Notes: generated by a model not told the origin, from the letters alone. A stretch of 20,484 nt of DNA from Pelargonium nanum (GCA_036897485.1 JAYMTF010001950.1:1-20484), one strand, 5' to 3'; positions 1 to 9,900 are shown, numbered from the stretch's first letter. Numbers and translations are program-made.

Positions 1-48
1 ATTTTTGCAAAAAATGGAAACAAGACACTCATTTTGGGACGGAGGGAG
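1..48. repeat. Stowaway-like MITE end, cut by window edge
   Basis: The first 48 bases match, with few differences, the terminal inverted repeat of the complete element at 5531-5757. The outer end reads GGGACGGAGGGAG and is followed directly by TA (49-50), the usual Stowaway target duplication. The rest of the element lies left of the window, so its size cannot be given. It is a non-autonomous DNA transposon of the Tc1/mariner type by its ends; no transposase is present. Confidence 0.75.
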
Positions 49-50
49 TA

Positions 51-804
51 TAAGAATAGGTGCCAGAAGCAGTACCTACATTTGTTGCATTCGTTTTCAT
101 TTTGCATGCAACTCTAATGTATAGACAATATATACACTAATGTTTGACTGTTTGCACGAATTGGTTTCGCCTCAGACTTGAGTTGTTGCAAATCCAATGA
201 CGGAATTGTCCTTATTGTTGTTTGGATTGATGACTAAAATAACTCAAAATCATATCAAATCTAAATTTTGTTTTGGTTATGAGAAACAAGAAAATAACAC
301 AGTACGGTCAGCTCATACTAGATATGAACTGAGTGGTTGACTTCAAGTTTGGATACACATGTTTTTACCTCATACGGTAGTTATTAAATTGACATACTGT
401 TGATGATAGACTTAAATAAAAAAATGACCGATCAATTATTGGTTAATCAAATTGATATGTGTCAAACTATTTATTATAATATATAGGATTCCATATATAG
501 AATTTTGAAGTAAACTTCATTGATGTATAAATTTTTTGAACTGTTTATTTTGATACAATAGATGGTGACAATTACAAATTCCACTACAAATTGTGATGAC
601 AAATGACAGTATGAGCTATCGTGGCTAGTAATTAGTAAGTGTGATGAATGTTATACATTTGTAGATTTATGACAAAATTATTAGTCAATTTTTCTGACGA
701 TTCCTCTCCTTCATGATGCGCGCCGTCGTTTGACGAAATTTATGTCATTATTGAAGTCTGAAAATTTAAAATATTGATAACATTTAATTATAATGCATGC
801 ATTC
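51..804. other. AT-rich intergenic DNA, no gene seen
   Basis: About 750 bases with stops in all frames, no splice-joined coding pattern and no recognisable RNA gene. Composition is strongly AT-rich and typical of plant intergenic DNA. Confidence 0.6.
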
Positions 805-925
805 AAAAAAATAATTATAATTCATGGTTTAAAGAAAATAAATGTGATACTTAAACTAGAACTGACAATGTGGACTTGAACTCACGGGTTCTCGACACTC
901 CGCTATACTCTTAACTAATATGAAA
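805..925 (-). repeat. tRNA-related, SINE-like relic
   Basis: On the minus strand a box-A-like word TAGTTAAGAGT (907-917) is followed about 25 bases later by GTTCAAGTCC (872-881), a good match to the polymerase III box B core. The spacing fits a tRNA-derived head, and a T-rich run ends the patch near 806-815. Clear target duplications are not visible and no full cloverleaf can be drawn, so this may be a decayed SINE or a chance match. Boundaries are approximate. Confidence 0.25.
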
Positions 926-1442
926 ATGTTTCAGGACAGGTCGGTCAAATTCGCGCAATTCAATGTATTTTGTCTATAGACTATCCAACTATCGAAAGTA
1001 AGTAAAGCCACAAACAAGTCCTTAACACTACATTCTCATAATATAAAATTGACAAGCATGTGGGCTCCACAAGGCTTCAAAGACACAACAGCTTCTTTGT
1101 TAAACCACACAAACTGAATCATTTGATTGGATTGTTTCAAGGTGTTAACATAAAAGTTTTGCCAATTTGAATCTTTCTATACATAACTTTTAGGAATATT
1201 CATTTTAGAAAAAAAAAAATCAGATAAATAAATATATATTTTTTCATGTCATGAATTATAAATATAGCATAGTAAATGACAAATATGACCTTCACAACCA
1301 AAAAATGAAATGGTAACAATATTGCATAAATTGCACTCTTCTTATATTTTTGTGCTAGTAACAAGATGCAAAAATTATTTTGGTTCTAACAAAAAAAAAA
1401 AAAATCTTAGCTCACACATCTAATTTCCTATCTAAATATACA
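926..1442. other. 3' flank of the BBX gene, no gene seen
   Basis: AT-rich stretch with poly(A) runs at about 1208-1217 and 1389-1402. It should contain the 3' UTR and polyadenylation site of the minus-strand BBX gene, but no single signal stands out. A plus-strand open frame beginning here continues through the BBX gene and is judged an antisense shadow. Confidence 0.5.
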
Positions 1443-1625
1443 CACACGTGTGAACCCTTGCTCTCACGTGCCACTCACGCATTACATTCAGCCCAACCCT
1501 CTTTCAAATCTTGTGGCTCTCGACTGACCCTCAACACACGTGCGAGCTTGGACTCAACGGCCAGGATCTGCTTAGCTGGCACTCCAGAGATGTCCTCTAG
1601 CCTCCTAACCTGCTGCTGCCACGTG
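1443..1625. promoter_or_regulatory. Cluster of four CACGTG G-boxes
   Basis: Perfect CACGTG palindromes lie at 1445-1450, 1465-1470, 1537-1542 and 1620-1625. The first is embedded in the longer palindrome CACACGTGTG (1443-1452). Two lie just beyond the BBX stop codon and two within its last exon-coding part. G-boxes are bound by plant bHLH (PIF) and bZIP (HY5) factors. Whether these are used is unknown; the two coding ones may simply reflect codon constraints. Confidence 0.35.
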
Positions 1626-2290
1626 GACGCCGTTCGGTTCCCACACAATCTCAAACTGAACCAGAACGAGGCCGCCAAGGCCACTCTAAAGGGCAAAACT
1701 GTCATTTTACCCAGACAAAACATCAACGCGTGGCACGCCGAGGAAACAACAACATTCCCATCTACCCCGAACTTTCTGCTCCAAATTACGAAAATGCCCT
1801 CGGCCTTAGCGTCCAGATTCGACGCCGGAGCGCGCAATTGGACCACTCGCCGCTTCGTGGACCTCACCGCCGCGCCGTCGCCGGAAAATCTCTCCGACAG
1901 GTTGGTGAGAGAGCTCGATATCGACTCGATCTTCCTCATTTTATCGGAGTAGTTATGATCTTCGCCGGAAACCTTCTTGTTCGTCGACGAGGACGAGAAC
2001 GACGACAACGAATCATCATCGTCGTCGTCGTCAACAACATCATCTCCGTCACCGGGAAAAATCTCCGGCGAGCAAGATCCGCACAAACCTCGCCGCTTCT
2101 CGGATAATCCAGACCCGGAAATAAACTCTCCGGCGAGACCTTCACATGCCAAACAAAGAGCCTCCCGCGCGTGACGCGCCACCAGAAAGTTCGCCGCGTG
2201 AACCTTGGCGTCGCAGTCCCAACAAAGAAACGCCGAATCCGAAGAACAATACACAAACGCGCGTTGATCGCAGAGCTCACAAAGCTTCAT
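1475..2290 (-). CDS. BBX32: Single B-box zinc finger protein, BBX32-like
   Basis: Intronless gene for a 271-residue nuclear protein. Residues 4-40 form one B-box: C4, C7, C15, C23, C26, H31 and H40 in CX2CX7CX7CX2CX4HX8H spacing. There is no second B-box and no CCT domain. An acidic run (aspartates near 82-93) and a Ser-rich stretch follow. Residues 163-271 match the BBX32 C-terminal module, with EGIFVx[25 protein letters not shown] and EGWAE landmarks. Arabidopsis BBX32 (225 aa) is a negative regulator of light signalling that acts through protein contacts with BBX21 and flowering-time partners; the same role here is inferred. The ATG at 2290 is the first in-frame ATG, gives a B-box at the N-terminus as in relatives, and no upstream ATG lies between the likely start site and it. 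The Asp run is coded by repeated GAC/GAT triplets, likely length-variable. Confidence 0.93.
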   Translation of the reverse strand: MKLCELCDQRAFVYCSSDSAFLCWDCDAKVHAANFLVARHAREALCLACEGLAGEFISGSGLSEKRRGLCGSCSPEIFPGDGDDVVDDDDDDDSLSSFSSSSTNKKVSGEDHNYSDKMRKIESISSSLTNLSERFSGDGAAVRSTKRRVVQLRAPASNLDAKAEGIFVIWSRKFGVDGNVVVSSACHALMFCLGKMTVLPFRVALAASFWFSLRLCGNRTASTWQQQVRRLEDISGVPAKQILAVESKLARVLRVSREPQDLKEGWAECNA

Positions 2291-2485
2291 GATGTTTATC
2301 AATGCTACAATGCTATCACTATGTGGCGCCTCGAAAATGTTTGCTACCCGTTTGCGACAAACGGATATGAAATGGAGACTATTGATCAAGTGCTAGTATT
2401 GTTGGTTGATATATAAAGAGCAAAACAAGGAGGCCGTATAGAGTTTTCAAAGCAATTCTATGGAGCGAGAGAAAGAGAGAGATTA
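2291..2485 (-). promoter_or_regulatory. BBX core promoter and leader
   Basis: Reading leftwards, a CT-rich tract (about 2461-2484) is followed by a TATA box TTTATATAT at 2409-2417, 119 bases before the ATG. Transcription would start near 2380, giving a leader of roughly 90 bases with no upstream ATG. The start site is inferred from TATA spacing only. Confidence 0.55.
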
Positions 2486-2866
2486 TAGGGACACACACGA
2501 GTATCGTGGATTCTTTCTAATTAATATCGTCATATATACTAGAGATTAAATAGTGTGACATCAATTATTTGAGAGTACATGTGGAGGTTGGGGTGTGGTG
2601 TTGGTGATTTTGTGGTGATTTTTATGGCTAGGAGGTACAAGGAAATGAGGCTTATAATTTTGAGGATTTTTTTATTTATTATTTTTGGACTTGAGAATGT
2701 GTGGTTTTGGAGGTGGAAATGAGGGTGGTGATGTAGTGAGGGCCAAGGGGAGAGAATGAGGTGGGAATTTTTTGCATATTAGTATGTGGCCAATTTGTGT
2801 ATGTCCTCACCTTGTCCACAAACCTCGTTCCTCTCGAACTACTCAAACATCCACATCTTCTTCTTC
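2486..2866. other. BBX upstream region, no further motif recognised
   Basis: Proximal upstream DNA of the BBX gene, G/T-rich on the plus strand. Short open frames on both strands show no family resemblance or coding bias. No gene is supported. Confidence 0.45.
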
Positions 2867-2997
2867 TTTTATTTTCACTATGGTCACTTGTAGTTTGCAT
2901 GTTTTTACCCTTTTATTTTCACTATGGTCCTTGTAGTTTGCATGTTTTTACCCTTTTTATTTTCACTATGGTCCTTGTAGTTTGCATGTTTTTACCC
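2867..2997 (+). repeat. 44-bp tandem repeat, three copies
   Basis: Three head-to-tail copies at 2867-2910, 2911-2953 and 2954-2997. Each contains TTTTCACTATGGTC and ends with TAGTTTGCATGTTTTTACCC. Copies 2 and 3 are nearly identical, and copy 1 differs by a short change after GGTC. The unit lengths of 43-44 bases are not a multiple of three, so the open frame crossing them (2761-3066) reads a different peptide in each copy and is not a protein repeat. The unit's wording resembles dispersed plant repeats, but I cannot name a family. Confidence 0.85.
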
Positions 2998-3852
2998 TTT
3001 ACTTGCGTGATTTGTGTTTCGAGCCTCATGTTTTTCAACTATTCCATCTTGGTTTCAATTGAATAATAGTATGTTTTAATTATCCAACCACCAAGTTATA
3101 TGTAATGTCAATTACTTATTTAATGGTCACTCACATTTCTAAACTATTAATTCCATCGTAAATCTAATGTGCGGGGACTTCGTAAATGAGTTGCTAGTTA
3201 ATGTTTCATTAGCACCGATGTGAGCGAAGTAATCTATAATGAGGCAAGATCAACTTTGTTGCACCAAACAAGTAATTATGGTTTATAACTTGTTGCAGAA
3301 CTGTTATAACTTTTGTATAACATGCCTTGTTCGTATAGGTGATGTAATACCATACAAGTAATGGTTTTATTTGCACCAAATCCTCATGGACCGACCAATA
3401 AGTTTTTGTATATGAGATCTCGTGTTCGAGTTATCTTAAAAAACATTATATTATATGTAATGACGTGCATAATGTTTAATAATAATTTTATATATATATG
3501 GTGGTGTCTCTGATAAGTCTTAACACATTACCTTATATTGAAGATGTACTAACTTCACCATTAAATTTGTGATTGTGAAACATCTCGTGCAATGTTAATA
3601 TTGAGCACAAGTTTTGAATTTCTATCTCTTTGTATTTGATTTTCATGTGTGTATCATAAATTCAAAATTTTCAAATGTCATTTAAGTTATAATTATCTAA
3701 CTCTTTTTATAAGAAAATAAAGAAAGTAAAGTTATGATTAATAATTAAAATCTTGAAAATAAAAGGATCAAAATGCAAAAAAAAAAAAGTCAAGATTTGT
3801 TGATCTTCACAAATCACAAATATCTCTAGTATATATGGTGTGGTTGTGAGGA
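2998..3852. other. Intergenic DNA, no gene seen
   Basis: AT-rich region with no supported gene. A weak polymerase III box-B-like word GTGTTCGAGT occurs at about 3422-3431 after GAGATCTC, but no matching box A was found at tRNA spacing, so no element is called. Confidence 0.5.
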
Positions 3853-3926
3853 ACGTGGGTCCCACATCAACAACCAATTCTCCACCAGGAGTTTGGAGGC
3901 ACTACCAGGAAACCGACACGTGTCTC
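3853..3926 (+). promoter_or_regulatory. Orphan TCP/G-box module, copy A
   Basis: A perfect palindrome GTGGGTCCCAC (3855-3865) fits TCP-factor sites, and a perfect 10-bp palindrome GACACGTGTC (3915-3924) fits an ABRE/G-box bound by bZIP or bHLH factors. The segment is GC-richer than its surroundings. The same pair in the same order recurs on the other strand at 5091-5224. No gene starts beside it. The nearest gene is the minus-strand BBX gene, about 1.5 kb away, so it may act as a distal element. Confidence 0.4.
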
Positions 3927-3969
3927 CCCATCAATGGCGCGTACACAGTCAAAGTCTCCGACACTGCTC

Positions 3970-4942
3970 ATTTCTTGGAAATACGGATCTTCCAATTTTT
4001 TCCATTAAAAGTTTATGTATTAATTTAACCTTAGTTCACAGCCAGATACATTAACAAACTTGAAACTACTACAGTTATCACTTAAATTATTTATTTATGA
4101 AAATTATTATTATTATAAACTATTATCTAGTAAATTAGTTACTGTACTTCTAAGAACACATAGTACATTGCATTCGTCAAAAAAGAAAAAGAAAAACACA
4201 TAGTACAAATACAATTCATGATCTAATTATATGTACTTTGTACAATACGTATATTTTTTGTTGTACTTTTATATTTAATACAAATATTAGCATGACTATA
4301 TATGTATGAGAAATATTATAAAATGTGTAAATCATCAAAATATACACCTTGTGTAAGTTCTTATCTACAAATATAAGCATGATTATATTTTTAGCGTATA
4401 TGTGACACTTACTAAGTACATGCATTTGGAACGCATGCATAACACACGGTGCACATGCAAATCAACGGTATTTTACGAGAAACTTATTTTTTTGCCGTTA
4501 TAAACGCCACGTCATTGGTATGTGGATGTTACGCAATCGTAATAGATACCAAGTCATGGTAATGAAACGATATGGACAATATAGTAAAATATTGTTTCTA
4601 TATTTGTGTACAAAATTGATTCCTCCAAATTTTAAAAGAGGGTATGATGAAAATTGTAAATAGCTGAAAAATGTGATAGGTGTAATATTGATTTGTGTTC
4701 CCACATGAAAAAAGAGTATTTTTTTTTCACCCCGTAATTTATCGTGAACCCACTTTAAATAAACAGAAAAATTATCTCAATCACAGATAATCGATACTTA
4801 AAAAAATAAAATTAAAATGTTACGTTGAAGAATTAATGTTACATCCATCACATTTTATTGTTGAAGAGAAGAAAAAGGAAATGGTGGCAATAGCAACACA
4901 ACAACACAACGTCACTTTCATATTGCATGGAAATGTGCTTTA
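3970..4942. other. Intergenic DNA, no gene seen
   Basis: Nearly 1 kb of AT-rich DNA. A short direct repeat ACACATAGTACA occurs at about 4156 and 4195. CATGCA words cluster near 4420-4460. Short open frames on the minus strand are AT-rich and show no family features. Confidence 0.5.
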
Positions 4943-5224
4943 TTACGTGTAACATTAACGTATCATGGAAATGGGACCCACAAAACAGTAAACAGTGACG
5001 TGTCAAATCATCACCGAAAGTAAGTACTGTTCTGTAATTGGCAACCACAGAAACTGAATCCGACGGTAAAATCTATTTAAAGACAGTGTGGACACGTGTC
5101 GGTATAGTGACAACGTTGGATCTGGCGGTTGACAGGAGGCCACGCAGTTCAAGCAGTTGATGAGCACGACAATTGCGCGAAGAGTGGACACGTGGCGGTC
5201 GAATGATTCTGATGTGGGACCCAC
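4943..5224 (-). promoter_or_regulatory. Orphan TCP/G-box module, copy B, ACGT-rich
   Basis: Dense ACGT elements: TTACGTGTAA (4943-4952), TGACGTGTCA (4996-5005), GACACGTGTC (5091-5100) and ABRE-type GACACGTGGC (5187-5196). GTGGGACCCAC lies at 5214-5224 and TGGGACCCA at 4972-4980. Read on the minus strand, GTGGGTCCCACATCA is followed by CCGACACGTGTC, the same words in the same order as copy A. A TTTAAATA TATA-like word (about 5073-5080) follows on that strand. No convincing coding frame lies downstream, so the target is unknown. Confidence 0.4.
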
Positions 5225-5528
5225 CTCCACATCCTCCTAGATTCTAATCGAATCCATGAAGTAAAATACTATGATCAGTTACGTACAATAATATAGTTAC
5301 GTACTTACGTGTGAGTTGGTCGCAACTCGCAATGCATGAGGAGGAGCACGACCCGTTCTAAATGTTTTTTTTATTATTTATAAATATTTTATATGTTTTT
5401 TTATAATAAATAAATAAGGAGTAGAAATCACTAACTTGTAGTGTTCGGAAGTTGTAAAACACAAATTATGGTTATATTGGAACTTAAGTTTGGTCATTGA
5501 ATTTTTCTTATAAACTCAATTTAGCTTC
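5225..5528. other. Intergenic DNA, no gene seen
   Basis: AT-rich spacer between the ACGT-rich region and the MITE. Three further TTACGT words lie in 5279-5312. No gene or element boundary is seen. Confidence 0.45.
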
Positions 5529-5530
5529 TA

Positions 5531-5757
5531 CACCCTCCGTATCAAAATGAGTGTTATGTTTCTATTTTTTTGCAAAAATTAAGGATTATCAAATAATTTA
5601 ATGTGTTTCTAATATTACCCTCACTTTTCCGCCTACATCCCATGTGCAGTTCGGATCTGCTCATGTGCAGTTCATAAGTGATAAGGGTAATATGAGAAAA
5701 ATAATAATATATTAACCTAAAAATAGAAACATGACACTCATTTTGGGACGGAGGAAG
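5531..5757. mobile_element. Stowaway-like MITE, complete
   Basis: A 227-bp non-autonomous element with 39-bp terminal inverted repeats. The left end CACCCTCCGTATCAAAATGA pairs with the right end, whose complement starts CTTCCTCCGTCCCAAAATGA; about five of 39 positions differ. It is flanked by TA on both sides (5529-5530 and 5758-5759). Inside, complementary ATTACCCT and AGGGTAAT words extend the fold, and CATGTGCAGTTC is directly repeated at about 5640 and 5664. There is no coding capacity. The ends and TA duplication match Tc1/mariner-type Stowaway MITEs. The same family is present at the left window edge. Confidence 0.9.
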
Positions 5758-5850
5758 TAATTCTTTTTAAACTTAAAATAGTCATGAATTTTTTTGTTTG
5801 TTTGAAAATTAGTCATGAATTTTTAAATAAATAAATACATATAGCAATTT

Positions 5851-5895
5851 TTTAATTTTTAATTTTTAATTTTTATAAATAAATAAATAAATATT
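5851..5895. repeat. (AATTTTT)n and (AAAT)n low-complexity tract
   Basis: Three tandem AATTTTT units are followed by an (AAAT)n run. This is simple sequence with no inferred function. Confidence 0.7.
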
Positions 5896-5896
5896 T

Positions 5897-6082
5897 TGGG
5901 CCTTCAAACTCCCCAAAAAAATTTGGGCCTACACATCATATCAAACTTGGACTAAGCCCAGGCCAGTCATAACCAATAATTTCCACAGGTCAGGCCATTA
6001 AGATGGGCCATTAATAATTTAATATCACCTACATATAGTATTAACCAATAATTTTGGAGAAAGCTTAGGGATGGTTAGGGTT
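5897..6082. promoter_or_regulatory. TGGGCY (site II) cluster with telo-box-like word
   Basis: TGGGCC occurs at 5897-5902, 5924-5929 and 6004-6009, with AGCCCA (TGGGCT on the minus strand) at 5955-5960. TTAGGGTT, a telo-box core, lies at 6075-6082. Site II elements plus a telo box are a known combination in plant promoters of broadly expressed genes and are bound by TCP factors. The next gene to the right is the KH gene, whose ATG is about 850 bases on, so this could be its true promoter if a leader intron intervenes. Confidence 0.4.
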
Positions 6083-6840
6083 GCATATTGAGGAAGGTGA
6101 AGGGTATATTGGGTAGTTTATATTTGAATGGTTATGTGTGCATATGCTTTGACAACGTGACGTCTAAAGCTAACTAGGTAAGGTGACGCGACATCTCATG
6201 TTGACGTGGATGTTATATACCTGTTATGCCGAGTCACACGAATGAAATTAAAAAAGAAAATTGTTAGTATATGGTTCAAAACAGTCAAAAACTCTAAACA
6301 ATAGTTAGCTCTAAAATTGAGAGAAGTTAGAAAGTCTCAAACCATTTAACTCTATATTTTATATATTATTATTTAATTACAAACTCATTTTTTGAAATGA
6401 ATTACAAACTCATTCGAAACATAAGAATACCTAACGAGTATATATTTTAACCACCATTTAACAAAAGTAAGCAAAAACGCCAAACATATCAATGGATAAA
6501 CTCAATTATTTATGCATTGCAACATACATTCTCCACGACTATGACATTAGCAGAAATTGTTTCTTTTTAGTAACTCTGCATGTCCTCATTTACACCAATT
6601 TATCGAATACCTCGTTCTTAAACTGCTGAAATAATATTTCCCTTTAACTCTCAAGAAGTTTTTTGTGTGACCATAATTTTTCTTTTGTCCATATCTACAT
6701 AATCATCTAATTACCTATGTTTTAATTTTAATATTTTATGATCATTCCATGATTTATTTTCATTTCTTAAATAATAAACAATACCTGGATTTTTTCATTT
6801 GAAATAATAATAAATTAAATACCTTAAAACAACACACATA
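6083..6840. other. Upstream region of the KH gene, no coding seen
   Basis: AT-rich stretch with no open frame of note. It is either promoter DNA or a leader intron of the KH gene. ACGT words (AACGTGACGT near 6155 and TGACGTGG near 6203) are present. Confidence 0.45.
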
Positions 6841-6870
6841 ATTAATTAATTAATTAATTAATTAATTAAT
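6841..6870. repeat. (ATTA)n microsatellite
   Basis: About seven and a half uninterrupted ATTA units just upstream of the KH gene's coding start. Such a tract is expected to vary in length between individuals. Confidence 0.9.
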
Positions 6871-6930
6871 ACTATAACAATTATACTATTTGTCTTCTTG
6901 TTCCTCTTCTGCTCGAACACTAGCTCTTCA

Positions 6931-9900
6931 ATGGAAGCTTCACCTTTCACTCCAAAGCGTCCACTCGATCCTCCTACTCCCACCGCCGATACTTCATCTG
7001 CCAAGCGCCGCCGCCACTACCAGACGCCGCCTCCCGACCCCGCCGCCTTCTCAAATCCCCATCCCAAACCCTACGAAACCGTCTTCCGAATCCTCTGCCC
7101 CGCCGCGAAAATCGGAGCCCTAATCGGCAAGGGAGCCTCCATAATCCGCCATATCTGCGACATCACCGGCGTTAGGATCCGAATCCTCGACGACCCCATC
7201 CCGTCCCCCTCCGACGAGCGCGTGATTCTCGTCCTCGGCGATTCCGGAAACAAGCACGACGACGCCGATTCAGCTCATCTGAGCAGCAGCGAAGTCAATG
7301 CGGCTCCGAATTCGAGCGCTCCGGAGGGCGAGGATGGATCGCCGGCGCAGCATGCGCTGGTTAAGGTTTTTGATCGGATGGTGAGGCTGGAGGAGGACAA
7401 GGACGGGAATTACGGGTCGAATTGTGGTAATAGTGATGATGCGACGATCAAGGGATCAGTGTGTTGTAGGCTTCTGGCTCCGAGTAATCAAGTAGGGTGT
7501 GTGCTTGGGAGAGGAGGGAAGATTGTGGAGAAGATTAGGCAGGAGAGTGGAGCACAGATTAGGGTTTTGCCAAGAGATCAAATTCCTCCTTGTGCATTTC
7601 ATGGAGATGAATTGATTCAGGTAGTGTATCACACAACCAGCTCTAGCTTACAAAATTATGTCAAATTCGTGTTATCCTAGATGTTAATGATGTGTTATAT
7701 GGGCTATGACAAACACTATAGATTTTATAACTTTGCTTATATATCAAACACAAACAAGCTTGTTACTTGTTCATGTTCATGTTGGCTGTAGCTCAAATGA
7801 GAGCTTAGTAAGTTGCAGTTCATGCTGCTTCCACTCTCTTACCTTTTAGGTGCAATAGATATGGACGATAGGTGTTGACTGTTGTGTTAGAGGTTAAATA
7901 TGTGAAATGTGGGCTGACACAAACACGGCACATTAAATAATCATGCTCAAAACATTAATAACAACACATGTGCCGTGTTCGTGTCGGCTTTGCCTCAAAT
8001 GAGAGATATGTAAGTTGCAGAATGCAGACTTTCAGTTGATGTTGCTCCCACTCTTACGGGGTCGGGCTGCGAGTGAGAAATATGATATAAGATTAAAGCA
8101 AATTAGAGAGATAGACACATAAGAGAAGATTTTAAGTGATTAGTCTAAACTATTGATTTAAAAGTTTTTAATTACCATTTTAACATTAATCCTCTTAAAG
8201 TGTTGTTATGGTACAACAAGAACACGTCACGATTATTCAATGTGGTGGGTTCTCCAATCGAACACAACAGGATTACAATATGTTGAGCTTAAACACACTT
8301 AAATCTTGTTGTGATTGTGTATCAGGTCATGTGTCGTGTCCCTCTACCGTAAGTTAGTCTTTTACAATCTACTGGTACTTGCACATCTTTACATGAAGTT
8401 GTAGTTTATGACAAATGTATTTTTTTGTGAAATTGTGATGTTTTGATTTAAAGTCTAGCATTTATGTAAGTGTAAAATGTAGATCACTATGAAGTAGTGA
8501 AGAACAAGTTGTTCAGAGGAAAAGGTGTACTTGAAAATTGTTAGAAAAAAGGTTTCCTATAATGTTTACGAATTTTGTCTTCGCAAGATCATATTCTTGA
8601 TCTTAAAATTAACAGAGTTATCAATCATGTGCAAGGAATTATAGGGCTTATTAGAATCCTTTGCCGTTGATGAATGACATTGTGCAAAAAGGATCAAGCC
8701 TAACTAACCATATTAAGTGTTTTTGCTTGAATCACTCCCATATATTTTTAGGATGACTGTATAATGGTGGCCTGTAATGCAGATATCAGGAAATTTTTCG
8801 GCTGTAAAGAAAGCACTTGTGTCTGTTTCAAGTTGTCTTCAGGATAATCCTAGGGCTGATGCAGCTAACTTTGGTTCTGCCAAATCCTCAAGTGTGGTGC
8901 ACCATGGAAATGGTATGCATGCGCAAGGGGATCCATATCCTCAACGGATCCATCCATCTGGCCCGCATAGTGCGGATTATCATTGGAATCTAGGGCATGA
9001 GAATATGGGCCCCAATCACAGAATGGTTATGGAAGAAGAGGTCGTATTCAAGCTGTTATGTCAAGTAGACAAAGTTGGTAGTCTGATCGGGAAAGGTGGT
9101 TCTATAATTCGGGCTTTGCAGAGTGAAACTGGTGCAGCTATTAAGATTGCTGATGCTGCACCCGATTCAGATGAGCGGGTGGTTGTTATTTCTGCACGAG
9201 AGGCAAGTGAACTAGCTTGTCTTTGAGTTTTTGCTTATTTTGTAGACAGATTTTTTTATTTGTTTTGTTTATTTTCCATGCACATACCTTGGAGATGAAG
9301 CTCCAATTTTGGAGTCACTTGCATGTAAAATTGTGTACCATTGATGGCTGCCCTTCCTAAGAGTCAAATTTGAAATTGTTTTTGTGAAATTTATAAGAAC
9401 TTTTGTCCTCAGCGGAATGCATTAAACTAAAACTTACTGAATAGAATAGAGAAGAGAAGAGAAAAGGAACCTAACACGGGGTTGTCAAATTCATCTAAGA
9501 GGACTGTTTCTGTATATTTTGATTTATTTGTTTAGACCTGTAATATTTAGCTTGTTTATTTCTGAGGATTGGGGATGTACTGAGGCTAGTCTTTGAGGAT
9601 TGGATGCTATTGAGAAAGCCATTATTGATGTATTATGAATGATCACATCGTTGTATCTTCTTTGCATTCATAATGTTTCTGAGGTTTTCTATTTTAAAAC
9701 TTATATGTATTGACTTATTACAGAACGTGGAGCAAAGACACTCTCCTGCTCAGGATGCAGTTATTCGTGTACATTGTAGAATTGCAGAGATTGGATTTGA
9801 ATCTGGATCTGCCATTGTCGCCAGGCTTCTTGTACATCCACAACAAATAGGCCGTTTATTGGGAAAAGGAGGTTTCATCATTAATGAAATGAGAAGAGCT

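Noticed and set aside
1380-1952. 190-codon plus-strand open frame
   Set aside because: It lies antisense to the BBX gene, whose frame has a B-box and a family-specific C-terminus. The plus frame shows no domain, and GC-rich coding DNA commonly gives long shadow frames.
2761-3066. 101-codon open frame with repeated hydrophobic peptide
   Set aside because: It is created by the 44-bp tandem repeat, which is read in shifting frames. There is no family resemblance and no sign of coding constraint.
3385-3440. Second SINE-like box B word
   Set aside because: GTGTTCGAGT is a fair box B, but no box A stands at the required distance and no tail or duplication is visible.
3840-4028. 62-codon plus-strand open frame in the GC-richer patch
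   Set aside because: The patch is explained by regulatory palindromes. No domain or splice continuation was found.
5003-5230. 75-codon minus-strand open frame
   Set aside because: It overlaps the ACGT-rich module. It shares only a short VGPTS word with the frame at 3840, which comes from the shared palindrome.
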